From positions 18,662,001 to 18,726,000 of the forward strand of contig CM114273.1 of assembly GCA_050084515.1 (NCBI GenBank): a stretch of DNA of 64,000 nt, read 5' to 3'. The notes under the pieces are model-generated. The model searched no databases. It saw only the letters and a list, made by a program, of their open reading frames with translations, and was not told the origin of the DNA. The position numbers and the translations under genes are program-made. Below, piece by piece: positions 34,440 through 45,544 of the stretch (position 1 is the first letter of the stretch; each line of letters opens with the position of its first letter). This DNA comes from Blasia pusilla. Lineage: Eukaryota; Marchantiophyta; Marchantiopsida; Blasiales.

Positions 34440-34880
34440 AAACCAAGCAAGTCGGATGACGGACGGGTTGCCGAGTGTGCAACCCGACGGAAACCGACGG
34501 GTTGCATCAGAATTTTGTGCAACTGAGACAAGTATGCAAGTCGCATGTATACAAGGCCTGCAAATAGTTCGACCCGGATGGGTTTCCGATGACTTGTACT
34601 TGGATCTTCTAGAGTGGCCACAGGTTCTTGCAACCCGTCTGAATCTGACAGGTTGCAGTAACTGGGTTCAAGGTTGCCACACGTCCCAAACACGGCGGAG
34701 GCGCGCAACATGTCGGTCTCCGACGGGTTGCGCGGGTACCTCGCGTTTTGGTCCGAAGACGACGTAGGCGCTCAACCCGTCGGTCTCCGACACGTTGCTC
34801 GCGCACGTGGCGACGTACCCAAGATGACGGAGGCGCGCAACCTGTCGAACTCCGACGGGTTGCCATTTTTCACCTCCGGA
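34440..34880. repeat. Palindromes across the E1/E0 fusion point
   Basis: This is transposase-intron-type sequence (to about 34,670) with palindromes at 34,455, 34,485 and 34,630, running straight into promoter-type sequence with palindromes at 34,710, 34,770 and 34,840. In E3 these two segments are about 2.6 kb apart on opposite sides of the transposase exon. Confidence 0.75.
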
Positions 34881-34952
34881 CTTCCGTAACCTCCGGCACG
34901 TCGCCGTCGAACGGACGACGGGACCCAACGGTCAGCCCAACGGCTAGAAAAG

Positions 34953-34960
34953 TATAAATA
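34953..34960 (+). promoter_or_regulatory. TATA box of E0 ParB-MTase gene
   Basis: TATAAATA in the context AGAAAAGTATAAATAGGGC, about 290 bp before the ATG at 35,244. Confidence 0.7.
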
Positions 34961-35243
34961 GGGCAAAAATCGCTCATTTCTGGTTTCTCATTTTGCGATC
35001 TCCATTCCTCACTCTCCCGCGCAACAGTTGATCAGATACCAAGGGGCGTTTCACACGGCGAGTCATCGCGAGTCGATAGGAGGGAACGAGAGCGAGACGG
35101 TTCGACCGAATGAGAGCGAGACGGTTCGACTGAACGATCGCGAGACGATTCGAGCTACCCATCAAGGCGACTCATCTCAACATCAGCAAGGCGACTGATC
35201 AAGAGATTCATCGTGGACATAGGTGGAGGCATTTCCGGAAAAA

Positions 35244-35873
35244 ATGACGAGGAAAAAATCACAAGCCAACAAGTTTGGGAGCTTCACTCCGAAGTCCATT
35301 AGGACTCTTGCGTCCGCATCTCCAGGGCCTCGTTCGGCAAATGAAATTAGGCAGCAGGAAATCGAGGAGTGGGAAAGGCAAGCGGAGATGCACAACCAGG
35401 AGCTTCTTGTGAGACGTGTTCAAGAGGCGCTCGATAAACAGAACGCAGAGGCTGAGATGTCGCAGGCCTTGAAGAAAAGGATCGCCGACGAAAAGAGAGA
35501 AAAGAAGTGTCTGGACGCGTCGGTGAGGAGAGCAGAATTGGTTAAAGCGAGGAGGGAAAAAGCGATAGCCATTGACAATAGCCCTGCCCGTCCAACCGAA
35601 AGTGTTGAGATGCGGGAAATGTCCCCCATGAAGTTCGGGGACACAATCAACATAGTGGAAACGCAAGAAGTTCAAATCGATGACGACGAGGTCATGAGGA
35701 CCGCCAGCGTGGAGATGGTGGACATGGCCGAAGAAGCCGGAGAGCGGTCATTCTCGTCTCCAAGCCCGGCGGAAGACATCGACCTCTATCGGATCGACGA
35801 GTTCCCAGTCGATTTGCCAGCTTCTGTCTCAGACAAGTTGGCTGGCCAAGAAACCGACCCCATTTTCAAGCGG
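35244..35873 (+). CDS. E0 ParB-MTase exon 1 (coiled coil), intact frame
   Basis: The start is MTRKKSQANKFGSFTPKSIR. A coiled coil is predicted from EIRQQEIEEWERQAEMHNQE through ADEKREKKCLDAS. The acidic C-terminal part has NSPARPTESVEMREMSPMKF and AEDIDLYRIDEFPVDLPASV, with YRIDEFPVDL conserved in all copies. The exon is uninterrupted for 210 codons, unlike E1 and E3, and ends at a GTAAGAG donor at 35,874. The next exon is missing: the acceptor GTTCTGACAG is followed by unrelated 3'-region sequence, so no full product is possible. Confidence 0.65.
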
Positions 35874-35964
35874 GTAAGAGAGGAATCTGGGTTTTTTGAA
35901 TTATGTGAATTGCAATTCATTGGGAATTCAGTGTAGCTTATTGATCTTGTCCCGGTTCTGACAG

Positions 35965-36761
35965 GTTATACATTTCCGAGGTTCCTTCGGAGGTAATAAA
36001 AGACGAGATTTTTTCAACCCATAATGGTGTTTGTAAAAGTTTGCTGAAATATTTTGTTGGACTTGTGGATTGTGTTCTTTTAGCTACTCAGAATTATAAT
36101 TTTGCAACCCGTATGATTCCGACGGGTTGCAAATTTTTGCTTTTTGCCCACTGCAACTTTTTAACCACTTCCAGGCAAGCTGTCGGATTCCGACAGGTTG
36201 ACTGCTTGAGTGATCGGACTCTTTCCCCGTGAGACCAACTTCTGACGCATTTAAGCGGGCTTCTTAACATTTGGCTCGTTCCCCTACATTCGTCAAACCA
36301 GTAGTAGGCTTCTTTTCTTGTCTAAGATGTGCAGGATTCCTACTACCTGTCGGATTGCCATTTTGGATTCCCAACCTGTTAGATCGTCGTGGGTGCAGGG
36401 TGGAAGAAAATCACTTCTAAAAATCTTTCCTTTCTTATGGTGAGCTTTCTTACGGGTTGGGAGGGTTGCAGCTTCTCGGTTTCTCAGCCTTAGGATCTGA
36501 ATGAAGGGACATCAGTTCCTCTTTACTCCAAACAGCTAACAATCTTTTGGTTCAATTATCCTCTCATGTGTTCACATTTCACAAAGTTGGTCTTGAGCAG
36601 ACACCATTCATAACCAAGAAAGTTGGTTATGGGGCAATTCAGGGGAGGCCATGCAGGCAACAATCCCTGCTAAAAGAGAGGTTGGCATCCGGGTGGTCCT
36701 CCAACAAAACTACCCATGGGCACTGCTTATTGTAGACCAAGATAGGAAATGTTAAGAAACT
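35965..36761 (+). other. 3'-terminal E-family sequence replacing E0 MTase exons 2 and most of 3
   Basis: From ACATTTCCGAGGTTCCTTC this segment matches 54,303-55,020 of E3, the region downstream of the small ORF. It stops just short of the terminal sequence at TGTTAAGAAACTGA. It sits between the exon 1 splice acceptor and the middle of exon 3, in the same orientation. Confidence 0.75.
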
Positions 36762-37538
36762 GAGTTGGCTTCCAAGGTCCGCACAGCCAAAGACAAATCC
36801 ACAACGGGTCTCAAAGGCAAGGCGAGGGGAGGGAAAAATTCCGAGGCCGAGTCTTCTCAAAGAGAGGCTGAAGATTCAAGGCCAGAGGCGGAATCGTCCG
36901 AGCGAGCAGGGAGAGAGGGTCGGACCAGGTCCTCGGCGAAAAAAACCCCACCAGAGTCTGAGGTCATAGAGACCCCGACAAGCCGTTCGCAGACTCGGGA
37001 GAAGCGGAAGCAAGAGGTGCCAGGGTTGTCCCAAGGAGAATACAATCCATCATCCTTGGGAAGACACAGACAAACAACGACCCGGACAAGCGTCCTTCTT
37101 CAGTTCACACCTTTACTGGATGAGCTGAAGAGCTTCAGTTCTCAAGCGTCGACACCATCCATTGATAAATTGACAACGCTAGGACGAAAGCTCCAACGAA
37201 ACAAGCACGCTGCCTGGACGGTGAATGGAGTGGTCAAAGAGGTTGCAGTGGATCTCTTGATCGCTGATCTGCCCTCGGGGTTGCGACTTTGGGGCGAGAA
37301 TCCGTCGGACGAGGTACCTGAGTGGAATGTGCCGCTCTCTTATGACCAAATTGCGCTATTGTTCTCCTTTGTTGACGCCTATCTAAGTGACGAGGGATGC
37401 TTCTTGGTGTTGATTGGAGGGAGTGAGGACAAGCTCTTCAACCTCCAATGCGTCAAGAGGTCGCTAAAGTGGAGGACGGCGCAATCATGGATCATAAAAA
37501 ACGAGTACCCACTCCGATCCGCGACGAGTCAGATTCGG
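36762..37538 (+). CDS. E0 ParB-MTase exon 3 C-terminal part, intact frame
   Basis: 259 uninterrupted codons: ASKVRTAKDKSTTGLKGKAR, the Glu/Arg-rich linker, PSSLGRHRQTTTRTSVLLQF, then VVKEVAVDLLIADLPSGLRL (DLPS in the DPPY motif IV position), QIALLFSFVDAYLSDEGCFL and QSWIIKNEYPLRSATSQIR before GTAAGG. In beta-class methyltransferases motif IV precedes motif I, and exon 4 would supply motif I. E2 is inserted 89 bp into the following intron, so exon 4 should lie beyond the window. Confidence 0.6.
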
Positions 37539-38659
37539 GTAAGGCTCAATTCCTGTAGTATAATCTCAATTATATTTTAATGATGTGTATAATGAGTGTT
37601 TATCTCCGTTGAGTGAGTATAATGAGGGGGGTTGGTATTCTGGCAGGAGAGAGTAAGAGAGGAGAGGAGAGGAAGAGAGGAAGAGAGGAGAGTCTCTCTT
37701 CAAAAAAAAGGGCCAAATCCGCCTCCTCTCTTCAAAACTTTTTGACATATTTCAAATTTTTGTTTGCTTTTAAATTTAGGAAATCTTTAGAAGAGAGTAT
37801 GTAGTGGTCCAGATTTGGCCCTAAAAAAACCTCCTCTTTCCTGGGGGCGAGAAAAAAGGAGACATCATAAGACCACTACAAACATTTTTCCATCACTCTC
37901 CATGTGAGCCTAAGTTTCTTAACATTCCTTGTCTCGGTCAACAAAAAGCACTGCCCTTGGTATTTTTGTTGGAGGACCACCCGGATGCCAACCTCTCTTT
38001 TTGCAGGGATTGTTCCCTGCATCATGGCCTCCCCTAAATTTCCCCATACCCAACTTTTTGTTGGTTATGAATGGTGTCTACTCAAGACCAACTTTGCGAA
38101 ATGTGAACACATCATATCCTAAGGCTGAGAAACCGAGAAGCTGCACCCCTCCCAACCCGTAAGAAAGCTCACCATAAGAAAGGAAAGATTTTTAGAAGTG
38201 ATTTTCTTCCACCCTGCACCCACGACGATCTAACAGATTGGGAATCCGAAATGGCAATCCGACAGGTAGTAGGAATCCTGCACATCTTAGACAAGAAAAG
38301 AAGCCTCAACTGGTTTGACGAATGTAGGGGAACGAGCCAAAAGTTAAGAAGCCCGCCACAATACGTAAGAAGTTGGTCTCACAGGGAAAGAGTCTCATCA
38401 CTCAAGTAGTCAACCTGTCGGAATCCGACAGCTTGCCTGGAAATGGTTAAAAAGTTGCAGTGGGCAAAAAGCAAAAAGTTGCAACCCGTCGGAATCATAC
38501 GGGTTGCAGAAATATAATTCTGAGTAGCTAAAAGAACACAATCCACAAGTCCAAAAAAATATTCCAGCAAACTTTTACAAACACCATTATGGGTTGAAAA
38601 AATCTCTTCCTTTATTACCTCCGAAGGAACCTCAGAAATGTACATTTGACCTAGTCTAT

Positions 38660-38971
38660 GATTTCTTTAGCCTCGTCATCTACAAATTTACTCCTAACTC
38701 TCCTCGGTGATAGTACCAAAGGAATGTCCTAGGATACAAGTGGCTCCTCTGGCCGATTGTAGACAGGGATCGAAAATGTTGGCGAATTTGAGAGCCTTGG
38801 CCCCCCCCTAGGTACACCATAACGGTCCCATGTAACCTGATTTGAGTCCCACCGCCTTCCTCGGCAGTATACCTTGTACGCTCTGCAATGTGACACCCAT
38901 CCAGTATCAATATGTGCTCCGTCCCCGGTAATACCATTATGGCAATCGCACAGGTAGTAGGAATCCAACAC
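38660..38971 (-). pseudogene. Conserved 3' small ORF (E2 copy)
   Basis: Same ORF as in E1: LDSYYLCDCHNGITGDGAHI, GWVSHCRAYKVYCRGRRWDS, YNRPEEPLVSQDIP. A frame change before RSKFVDDEAKEIID precedes its stop. An acceptor-like TTCTCTCAGACGTG lies just before it. Confidence 0.5.
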
Positions 38972-39413
38972 GTCTGAGAGAAGAAAAGAAGCCTACGCCT
39001 GCCTTTACGAGTTGAGGGGAAGGTGCCAAGGGAAGAAGCCCGCCAGACTGCCTCTTAAGTTGGACCAACAAGGAAAGAGTCCGATCAGGCAACCTGTCAA
39101 AATCCGACAGGTTGCCTGGAAGTGGTAAAAAGGTGCAGTGGTCAAAAAGTGAAAAGTTGCAAGCAGGAGAAATCCGACGGGTTGCAAAATAGAAGTCCGC
39201 GGAGTACATAGACGATTACATTCGAAAAGACCAAAAATGTTCAGCAAACTTTGCCAAGCACCACCATCGTTCGAAAAAATCTTCTGCTTTATATCATCTG
39301 AAAAAAGCTCGGAACTGTACATTTGATGTATTCTATGAAATATTTTGCCTCATCATCAAAAAACTCCCTACTCCAAACGCTGCAGTCAAGCTGGGTCGTT
39401 AAGTTCTTTGAAC

Positions 39414-39926
39414 TCACTCGTCATCGTCCGAGAGCTCTTGCAAAATTACTTTCGGCCTTGCCCTCCCGATTTTTGGAATCGTTGGAAGTGACGATGGAGT
39501 CACTACCAAGGGTGGGTCTGAAACCGGAGCTCTCGGATTTGGTGGAGAGTTTTACGCCCCAACGAGCCTTTCGTATTCTGCCTTTGCCTCCTTGCAAAGG
39601 TCAAACAGTTCCTGCCTTCCCTCAAGGCAGAGAATGTTCCTGCCACTCTGCCAGGCGCCTTTGATACTTGCCCCTGAAAGTCCCACTAAGTCAAACACCA
39701 AGTCACCCGGCCTTGAGCAGAGCTCGATGAGCGTTTGCATCAGGGCTGGCGACTTTTCCCTTCCTCCCAGAAGTGGGGTACTATCTTGCATGTAAATTCC
39801 CGGGGGGGAATTGTACAAACTATCTAAGCTGTACCCATCTGAGCATGGATCCACAGGATCCTGGATCTTGAACACCTGGAAATTGTGCTTGGGCCGAACG
39901 AAGCAGTACACGTAGGAGTGGTCCAT
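39414..39926 (-). pseudogene. E2 ParB-MTase exon 4
   Basis: MDHSYVYCFVRPKHNFQVFK, VDPCSDGYSLDSLYNSPPGI, LLGGREKSPALMQTLIELCS and RPGDLVFDLVGLSGASIKGA read without a break, giving the cleanest motif I (FDLVGLSGA against the usual DPFxGSGT). GRNILCLEGRQELFDLCKEA is the motif II/III strand-helix unit. One TAC-to-TAA change truncates the protein after YERLVGA at about 39,552; the tail to LSDDDE (stop 39,416-39,414) is otherwise preserved. Confidence 0.75.
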
Positions 39927-40004
39927 CTGTAAATAAGCACATTGGAAACAATTTCAGCAACTAAAGAAGTCGGCTTGAGAACATTTTCAATTACTAACTT
40001 TGGA

Positions 40005-40310
40005 TCAACCTGTCGGAGTTCGACGGGTTGTTTTGTCTTGGACCAACCTGTCGCCTTCCGACGGGTTGGTCAGGGACTAAAACAACCCGTCGGGCTCCGT
40101 TGTTTTGGCTGTGAGCAACCCGTCGGAAGGCGACAGGTTGCTGGCCTAGAGCAGCCCATGCTCGGCTGAAAGCAACCCGTCGCTATGAGACGGGTTGCAG
40201 CTTTCCGGAAACACAGGGAAAAACCAAAAGACGGGTTGCAGGTACACCACGGTTTTCCCACTCTAAGCCAGCAACCCGTCGCCTTCCAACGGGTTGCTCA
40301 CGGACAAAAA
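40005..40310. repeat. Palindrome array in E2 MTase intron 3
   Basis: Five or six palindromes with centres such as GTCGGAGTTCGAC, GTCGCCTTCCGAC and GTCGGAAGGCGAC, with CAACC/GGTTG flanks. Only one centre contains GANTC. Confidence 0.8.
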
Positions 40311-40413
40311 AAATGGAGATTGACACTCATTATACTCACTCAACGGAGATAAACACTCATTATACACATCATTAAAATATGATTGAGATTATAGTACAGG
40401 AATTGAGCCTTAC

Positions 40414-42442
40414 CCGAATCTGACTCGTCGCGGATCGGAGTGGGTACTCGTTTTTTATGATCCATGATTGCGCCGTCCTCCACTTTAGCAACCTCTTGAC
40501 GCGCTAGAGGTTGAAGAGCTCGTCCTCGCTCCCTCCAGTCAACACCAAGAAGCAGCCCCTGTCACTCAGATAGGCGTCTGCAAAGGAGAACAATAGCGCA
40601 ATTTGGTCATAAGAGAGCGGCACATTCCACTCAGGTACCTCGTCCGACGGATTCTCGCCCCAAAGTCGCAACCCCGAGGGCAGATCAGCGATCAAGAGAT
40701 CCACCGCAACTTCTTTGACCACTCCATTCACCGTCCAGGCAGCATGCCCGTTTTGTTGGAGCTTCCATCCCAGCGTTGTCAATTTATTGATGGCAGGTGT
40801 CGACGCTTGAGAACTGAAGCTCTTTAGCTCATCCAGTAAAGGAGTGAACTGAAGGAGGACGCTTGTCCGAGTCGTTGTTTGTCTGTGTCTTCCCAAGGAT
40901 GATGGACTTTTTCAAGCCTTCAGGACGTCCTTGGGACAACCCTGGCACCTCTCGCTTCCGCTTCTCCCGAGTCTGCGGACGGCTTGTCGGGGTCTCTATG
41001 ACCTCAGACTTAAGTGGGGTTTTTTTCGCCAAGGACCTGGTCCAACCCTCTCTCCCCGCTCGCCCGGACGATTCTGCCTCTGGCCTTGAATCTTCAGCCT
41101 CTCTTTAGGAAGACTCGGCCTCGGAATTTTTCCCTCCCCTCGCCTTGCCTTTGAGACCCGCTGTGGATTTGTCTTTGGCTGTGCGGACCTTGGAAGCCAA
41201 CTCAGCTGTCTCGTGGGCTTGTTCTTCTGCATCTCCTCTGAAGAAGTCTTCAGGCTGCACGAAATTGGGGATGTCGTCTTGTCCTGAGGCCACTGCATCA
41301 TGAAGCACTCGTGAATCCTTCTTGGTGATGTCTTCAGGCTGGTTGAAGTCAAGCCAAATGGGGCAATTCTCCACCTCCTAATCGGACATGTGCTGCCCCA
41401 TCTCCATGTCGTACATGGAGAATGTCTCTGCATCTGGCGGTGAAGCCCACAATTTCAAGGCTGCCGGTAATTTTCCCCACGTACTTGCATTCTTACACTG
41501 GACGAGGTACCTCCGTTGGGCAGCTTTTAGTCGAACAGAATCGGCCGTCCTGTAGATCTCGCTTCTTCTTCGCTTGATCCCGTTTTTTCCCCTCTACTTC
41601 TTCCTCAAGCTCTGCCTGAGGGAGGACGCAAACCTTGAACATTGTCTTGAATCTTGGGTTTTTGGTTGGCTTGTCCCGGATGTTGTCGAGCCAAACCTCG
41701 AAATCTCCAGAACTTTCAAGGTTTGCTTCATCCGGGATGGGCTCTAATCTTCTGAGCTCCGCTTGCAGACCGTCTAGCACGGACTTCCCGATAACCCGCA
41801 ACGCGTCCCAGAATGACCATTCGCGTAGCCAGTGGGAGATCACTGGATCGGACACACCCGGAGGATGGTGTGCCGCCCTCTTTTGGGCCTCTGTGCCCTC
41901 GAGACTGATTTTCATCAGTCGGATCCTCCTAAACTCGCTTATGCCGGACAACGCAAACCGATGCACGCGATCCAGGGACACTTTCTCCCCAATCCGACCA
42001 TGCGGATCTTCATCCCATTTCCGCTGGCGCTTGATAATCGCCTTCAGCTCCTTGTAGAACTCCGGACCAAGTTTGGGGTTCAGAATGTTGATGTATCGCT
42101 GCATCTTGCTTGCAGTGTACTTCGTAGCTGCAGATACTGCAGCTTGGATGAACTTAGCACGCTTAGACGCAGACACATTCTCCCTCCAATCTAGCTCCAA
42201 TGCAGCGCTCTTCTTGGCGGCTTGTATCTTCGACCAGCAAAGGATTATCACGGCTGCATCTTGGGAAATAAATGTATTTGCCCAAGTCTTTTTTTTTTAT
42301 TTGAGCCCCCTTTGCCAGCATCTCATTTACAAGAGCGTCGCCCAAGAACCCCTTGTACTCTGTCGGGTACGTCGTTAGCACTTTCTTCACCCGGTCGCAA
42401 TCCTATATCCAATGGTGGGTGATCTTCCCCTCAGATACAATC
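40414..42442 (-). pseudogene. E2 ParB-MTase exon 3
   Basis: It spans the full exon from ATGTGCAG (42,443) to GTAAGG (40,413). One open run (42,251-41,493) covers the helical domain with ASKMQRYINILNPKLGPEFY and EKVSLDRVHRFALSGISEFR. A later run (40,896-40,504) carries VDLLIADLPSGLRLWGENPS and FADAYLSDRGCFLVLTGGSE. Frameshifts near 42,300, 41,500 and 40,900 break it. Confidence 0.75.
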
Positions 42443-42489
42443 CTGCACATACAAACACACAATAAGGATTTTTGCTAGCTACATGGGTT

Positions 42490-43085
42490 CTTGCAACCCG
42501 TCGGACTCCGACAGGTCGCTACACCTCATGGACAAATGTTAGCTAAGAGCTAAATATTGCAACCCATCAGAGTCCGATGGATTGCATTCAGATTCATGAT
42601 TGCCTGGTTACAACCCGTCGGACTTCGAGGGGTTGTCAGATGATTTGTATTTAGAGAGTGGTTTCTACGGAAAACGTGAACATATCAACCCGTCGGACTT
42701 CGATAGGTTGCACAATTTCAAGTAAAGCTGAAATTTGACGCCAAAAATCAAGCTCCCCTACTCTGATCACCTACCCGTGGCGCGAATGCAACCCGTCGGA
42801 GGCCAACGAGTTTCTTTCGGCCAAAAACATCTTAAGGACAGCGGCCAGTCAAGCAACTCGTCGGACTGTGACGAGTTGTTTTCGGCCAAAAACATGCTAA
42901 AAACAGCGGCCAGTCAAGCAAGTGGTCGGACTCCGACGAGTTGCTTTTGGCAAAAAACATCTCAAAGAAAGCGGCCAGTCAAGCAACTCGTCGGACCCAG
43001 ACGAGTTTCTTTCGGCCAAAAATATCCTTAAAACAGCGGCTAGTCAAGCAACTCGTCGGAGTCCGACGAGTTGCTTTTGGCAAAA
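42490..43085. repeat. Palindrome array in E2 MTase intron 2
   Basis: Nine palindromes. The last five are spaced about 58-60 bp apart with connector TTTCGGCCAAAAACAT, as in E1. Four of nine centres are GANTC. Confidence 0.85.
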
Positions 43086-43121
43086 AACAACAATCGAAAA
43101 AAAAAGGAAGAGGAATCTTAC

Positions 43122-43177
43122 GTGTTCATGGCATGCATGGCCATTTCCACCGTCACCATGTGATGAGGGTATGGATT
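43122..43177 (-). pseudogene. E2 ParB exon 2, 3' fragment
   Basis: Encodes the end of the ParB exon (YPHHMVTVEMAMHAMNT) before a GTAAGA donor. It is cut by E3; the first nine bases of this fragment (43,169-43,177) are one copy of the target duplication. Confidence 0.85.
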
Positions 43178-43256
43178 GAGGAGCGGTAAGAGGAGAGGAA
43201 GAGAGGAAGAAAGGAGAGAGGAGAGAGGAAGAGAGGAAGGAGGAGAGAGGAAACTA
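43178..43256 (+). repeat. E3 left terminus (transposase side)
   Basis: GAGGAGCGGTAAGAGGAGAG, then a GGAAGAGA purine tract ending GAGGAAACT. It matches E0 at 22,240 and the right end of S1 in reverse. Confidence 0.85.
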
Positions 43257-43602
43257 GGGTCAACCGAAATAGATACTCTTTTTTGAAGAGAGTTTCCGTT
43301 GGGTTGAAGAGAGGAAAATTTTTGTTTGAAATTTTTTGCACTTTTTTGTTCATATATTAAGCAGTCCCACAGTTTTTTTTTCCTCTCCCATATTTTGGCA
43401 ACCCCTTTGAGTCCGACGAGTTGCAAATTGCACAAAATTTAGAAAACTGAAAAATCAGTGGAATCATAAGTGTGGAACCAATCACTTTTTCCATCCAAGG
43501 TCTGGAAATAATCTGTCATTTGCCTGGGGCTGAATAGAGTTCAAGCTCGAAGTGAAGGTTGAGAAAAAAATAAAAGTACAATCTAAAACCTCCTTTGCAT
43601 CC

Positions 43603-45106
43603 TCAAAGTGGTTTGTTTAAAATACTTCGAACTTCTTTGAGGGATAGAATTGGTTGGTGGATTCCTACTCCTACCTCCGACTCTCTTAAAACTACCAGAA
43701 ACACATAGTACATGTGCTTATAAGGGAAATACCTTTTGGCACTTGTCTCTCTTTGGACAAATTCATCACATGAACATGTGGGAAAGCAACAGATGTGCAC
43801 CACATACACCCCTGTGACACTTGAATTTACAGTGTTGTTCCTGACCCAATACATCCTTCCTATTCCATTGCCACTCAAGACATCTTTCGTGGCGATGATC
43901 TCCATTTTTGCCTCTCGAGCTGCTGCAATTCGCTTTGCTCTCTCCACCGTTGGCCTCCACATTCTGTTTCTCTTCACCCCATTTCTAGACTCAAACAGAA
44001 ATAATGGATTGAGATCATCCACCTTCTCCGGATACATGTTGACATCAATCTTGAGTTGAATACGAAATGCAAAGGTCTCTGTAAAGCGAACATGCTCCGA
44101 ACTTCCCTCGTCTACGAGTCTGAAACCGGCACTTGTAAGATTGTCCACTTCGTCTTGAGTGCAGTTCGTGCCTGCGGCGATGGGCCAAATCGTGGGGGTA
44201 TTCCCGGGAGCTCCAATGGCAGCCGGATAAGACTTCCGGAAAGCGCAAGATTCATTTGGGCAGAAGAAGTACTTCAATTGATCCCCGGTCCTCGTGAAAC
44301 GATCAAAGGTTTTGAGTCCCCAAAACCCAGGCAGAGGTTGTTCAGTCCTTGTACAGTTCTTATTTAGGAAAGTGCCACACGCTCTTCTAATGCCATCAAA
44401 TCCTGCCCTGTAGGTGGGTCCATGTCCTCGGTTGCTCCGAGATATATGCCACTGTTTAAGGTTGCAATCCACCTCCATTACCGGAATCCCATATTGTTGA
44501 ACCACCCCAGTGACAGGATGTTGCGAACTTCCAGCAACGGAGGGCTTTTGAAATAAAACATTCACTGATTTTGGAGAAGTAACTCCATCACGGATTTGGG
44601 ACGGGTCCGGGGTCCCCGAATACCTGGGCGGTGTAATTTCCTCATCCAAATCAATCACCGGATTCGTTCCTCGATCTTTCGCCTCTTCACCGCTCAAGTC
44701 AAGATACTTATCTGGTCTCCACGAGTCTCGTTCGGACTGCTCTACCACCATCTATATGGGACGTCTTGAAACCCGCCCATGAATATCCCCACCAATGTGT
44801 ACGACTTGCTCGAGTGGAGTTCCAGCTATGCACCGGTTGAAGGCTTCGACATACAATTTTTCATCACCAGATCTCACAGCCGCCCTGACATAGAGCTCGT
44901 AGATCGACCGCCCTTTTCCTTTTGTTATGCCTTTTGTGAGAAAGATATGGGATCTTTGCAGATCGTAGCATTGCTCTTGCCTGGTCTTGTTGGCATGCCT
45001 CCACAAGTGAAATTCGTTGGCATGCTTGTGACGACCTCCAAGAGGAATGAACACTTTCTGCTCCACTTGTGTTGGGGCAGAGGGCATTTTCATGAACGTT
45101 CAATCC
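43603..45106 (-). pseudogene. E3 SWIM transposase, last exon
   Basis: It opens after TTGCAG with MKMPSAPTQVEQKVFIPLGG, HIFLTKGITKGKGRSIYELY and FNRCIAGTPLEQVVHIGGDI. One TAG (just before 44,751) is followed by an open run of 382 codons containing FWGLKTFDRFTRTGDQLKYF, IDVNMYPEKVDDLNPLFLFE, VERAKRIAAAREAKMEIIAT and the SWIM finger HICCFPTCSCDEFVQRETSA. The third zinc ligand is lost here: FPYKHM in place of FPCKHI in E0. It ends LKEVRSILNKPL. It is the longest open run of this gene in the window. Confidence 0.8.
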
Positions 45107-45164
45107 CTGCAACGACGGCAATGTTAGAAGGGAACGAAAATAACTCAAGAGTCAAAGAATTAAG

Positions 45165-45450
45165 CGACCTGTCGGAACCAGACGGGTTGTAGGCCCGAGG
45201 CATCCCATGAACAACTCTGTGACCCGTCGGGTCCCGACGTGTTGTAACCTTAAACCCACCTATTGCAACCCGTCGGAACCCGACGGGTTGCAAGGCCGAG
45301 GCATCCCATGAACGACTCTGTGACCCGTCGGGTCCCGACGGGTTGCACACTCGGGTTGCACCAAACATCTGGATGCAACCCGTCGGTTTCCGTCGGGTTG
45401 CACACTCGGGCAACCCGTCGCATCCGACAGCTTGCTTGGTTTCTTGGGTT
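45165..45450. repeat. Palindrome array in E3 transposase intron
   Basis: The intron 45,107-45,544 holds about six palindromes (GTCGGAACCAGAC, GTCGGGTCCCGAC, GTCGGAACCCGAC, GTCGGTTTCCGTC). A roughly 95-bp stretch around GGCATCCCATGAAC is repeated twice. Confidence 0.85.
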
Positions 45451-45544
45451 TGAAATCCATATAATTCCCACGCTTCTCATCCTGAGCTACAACTTTACAA
45501 ACAATTCTCAGCGTGAGCTTGACAAGACAAAATAGTGAACTCAC

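Larger units (their letters stand above)
25088..34670 (-). mobile_element. E1: Mutator-like ParB-MTase element inside E0
   Basis: It begins GGGGGCTGGTATTCTGGCAG at 25,088, followed by the purine tract and GAGAGTCTCTC. It holds a complete-length ParB-MTase gene on the minus strand (31,610-26,579), the shared promoter array and a transposase on the plus strand (32,871-34,337 plus part of its intron). The transposase last exon and the GAGGAGC terminus are missing. The sequence passes through palindromes directly into the E0 promoter near 34,540-34,680, which suggests a deletion between repeats. Confidence 0.75.
22240..37626 (+). mobile_element. E0: Mutator-like ParB-MTase element, left part, host of E1 and E2
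   Basis: The start GAGGTGTGGTAAGAG at 22,240 matches the E3 terminus GAGGAGCGGTAAGAG and is followed by the same AGAGGAGAGGAAGAGAGG purine tract. Inside are transposase exons on the minus strand (22,657-25,087) and a ParB-MTase gene on the plus strand (35,244-37,538). E1 inserts in the transposase at 25,088 and E2 in MTase intron 3 at 37,627. The flanking 9-mer ACCACAAGA (22,231-22,239) should reappear at its unseen right end. Confidence 0.8.
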
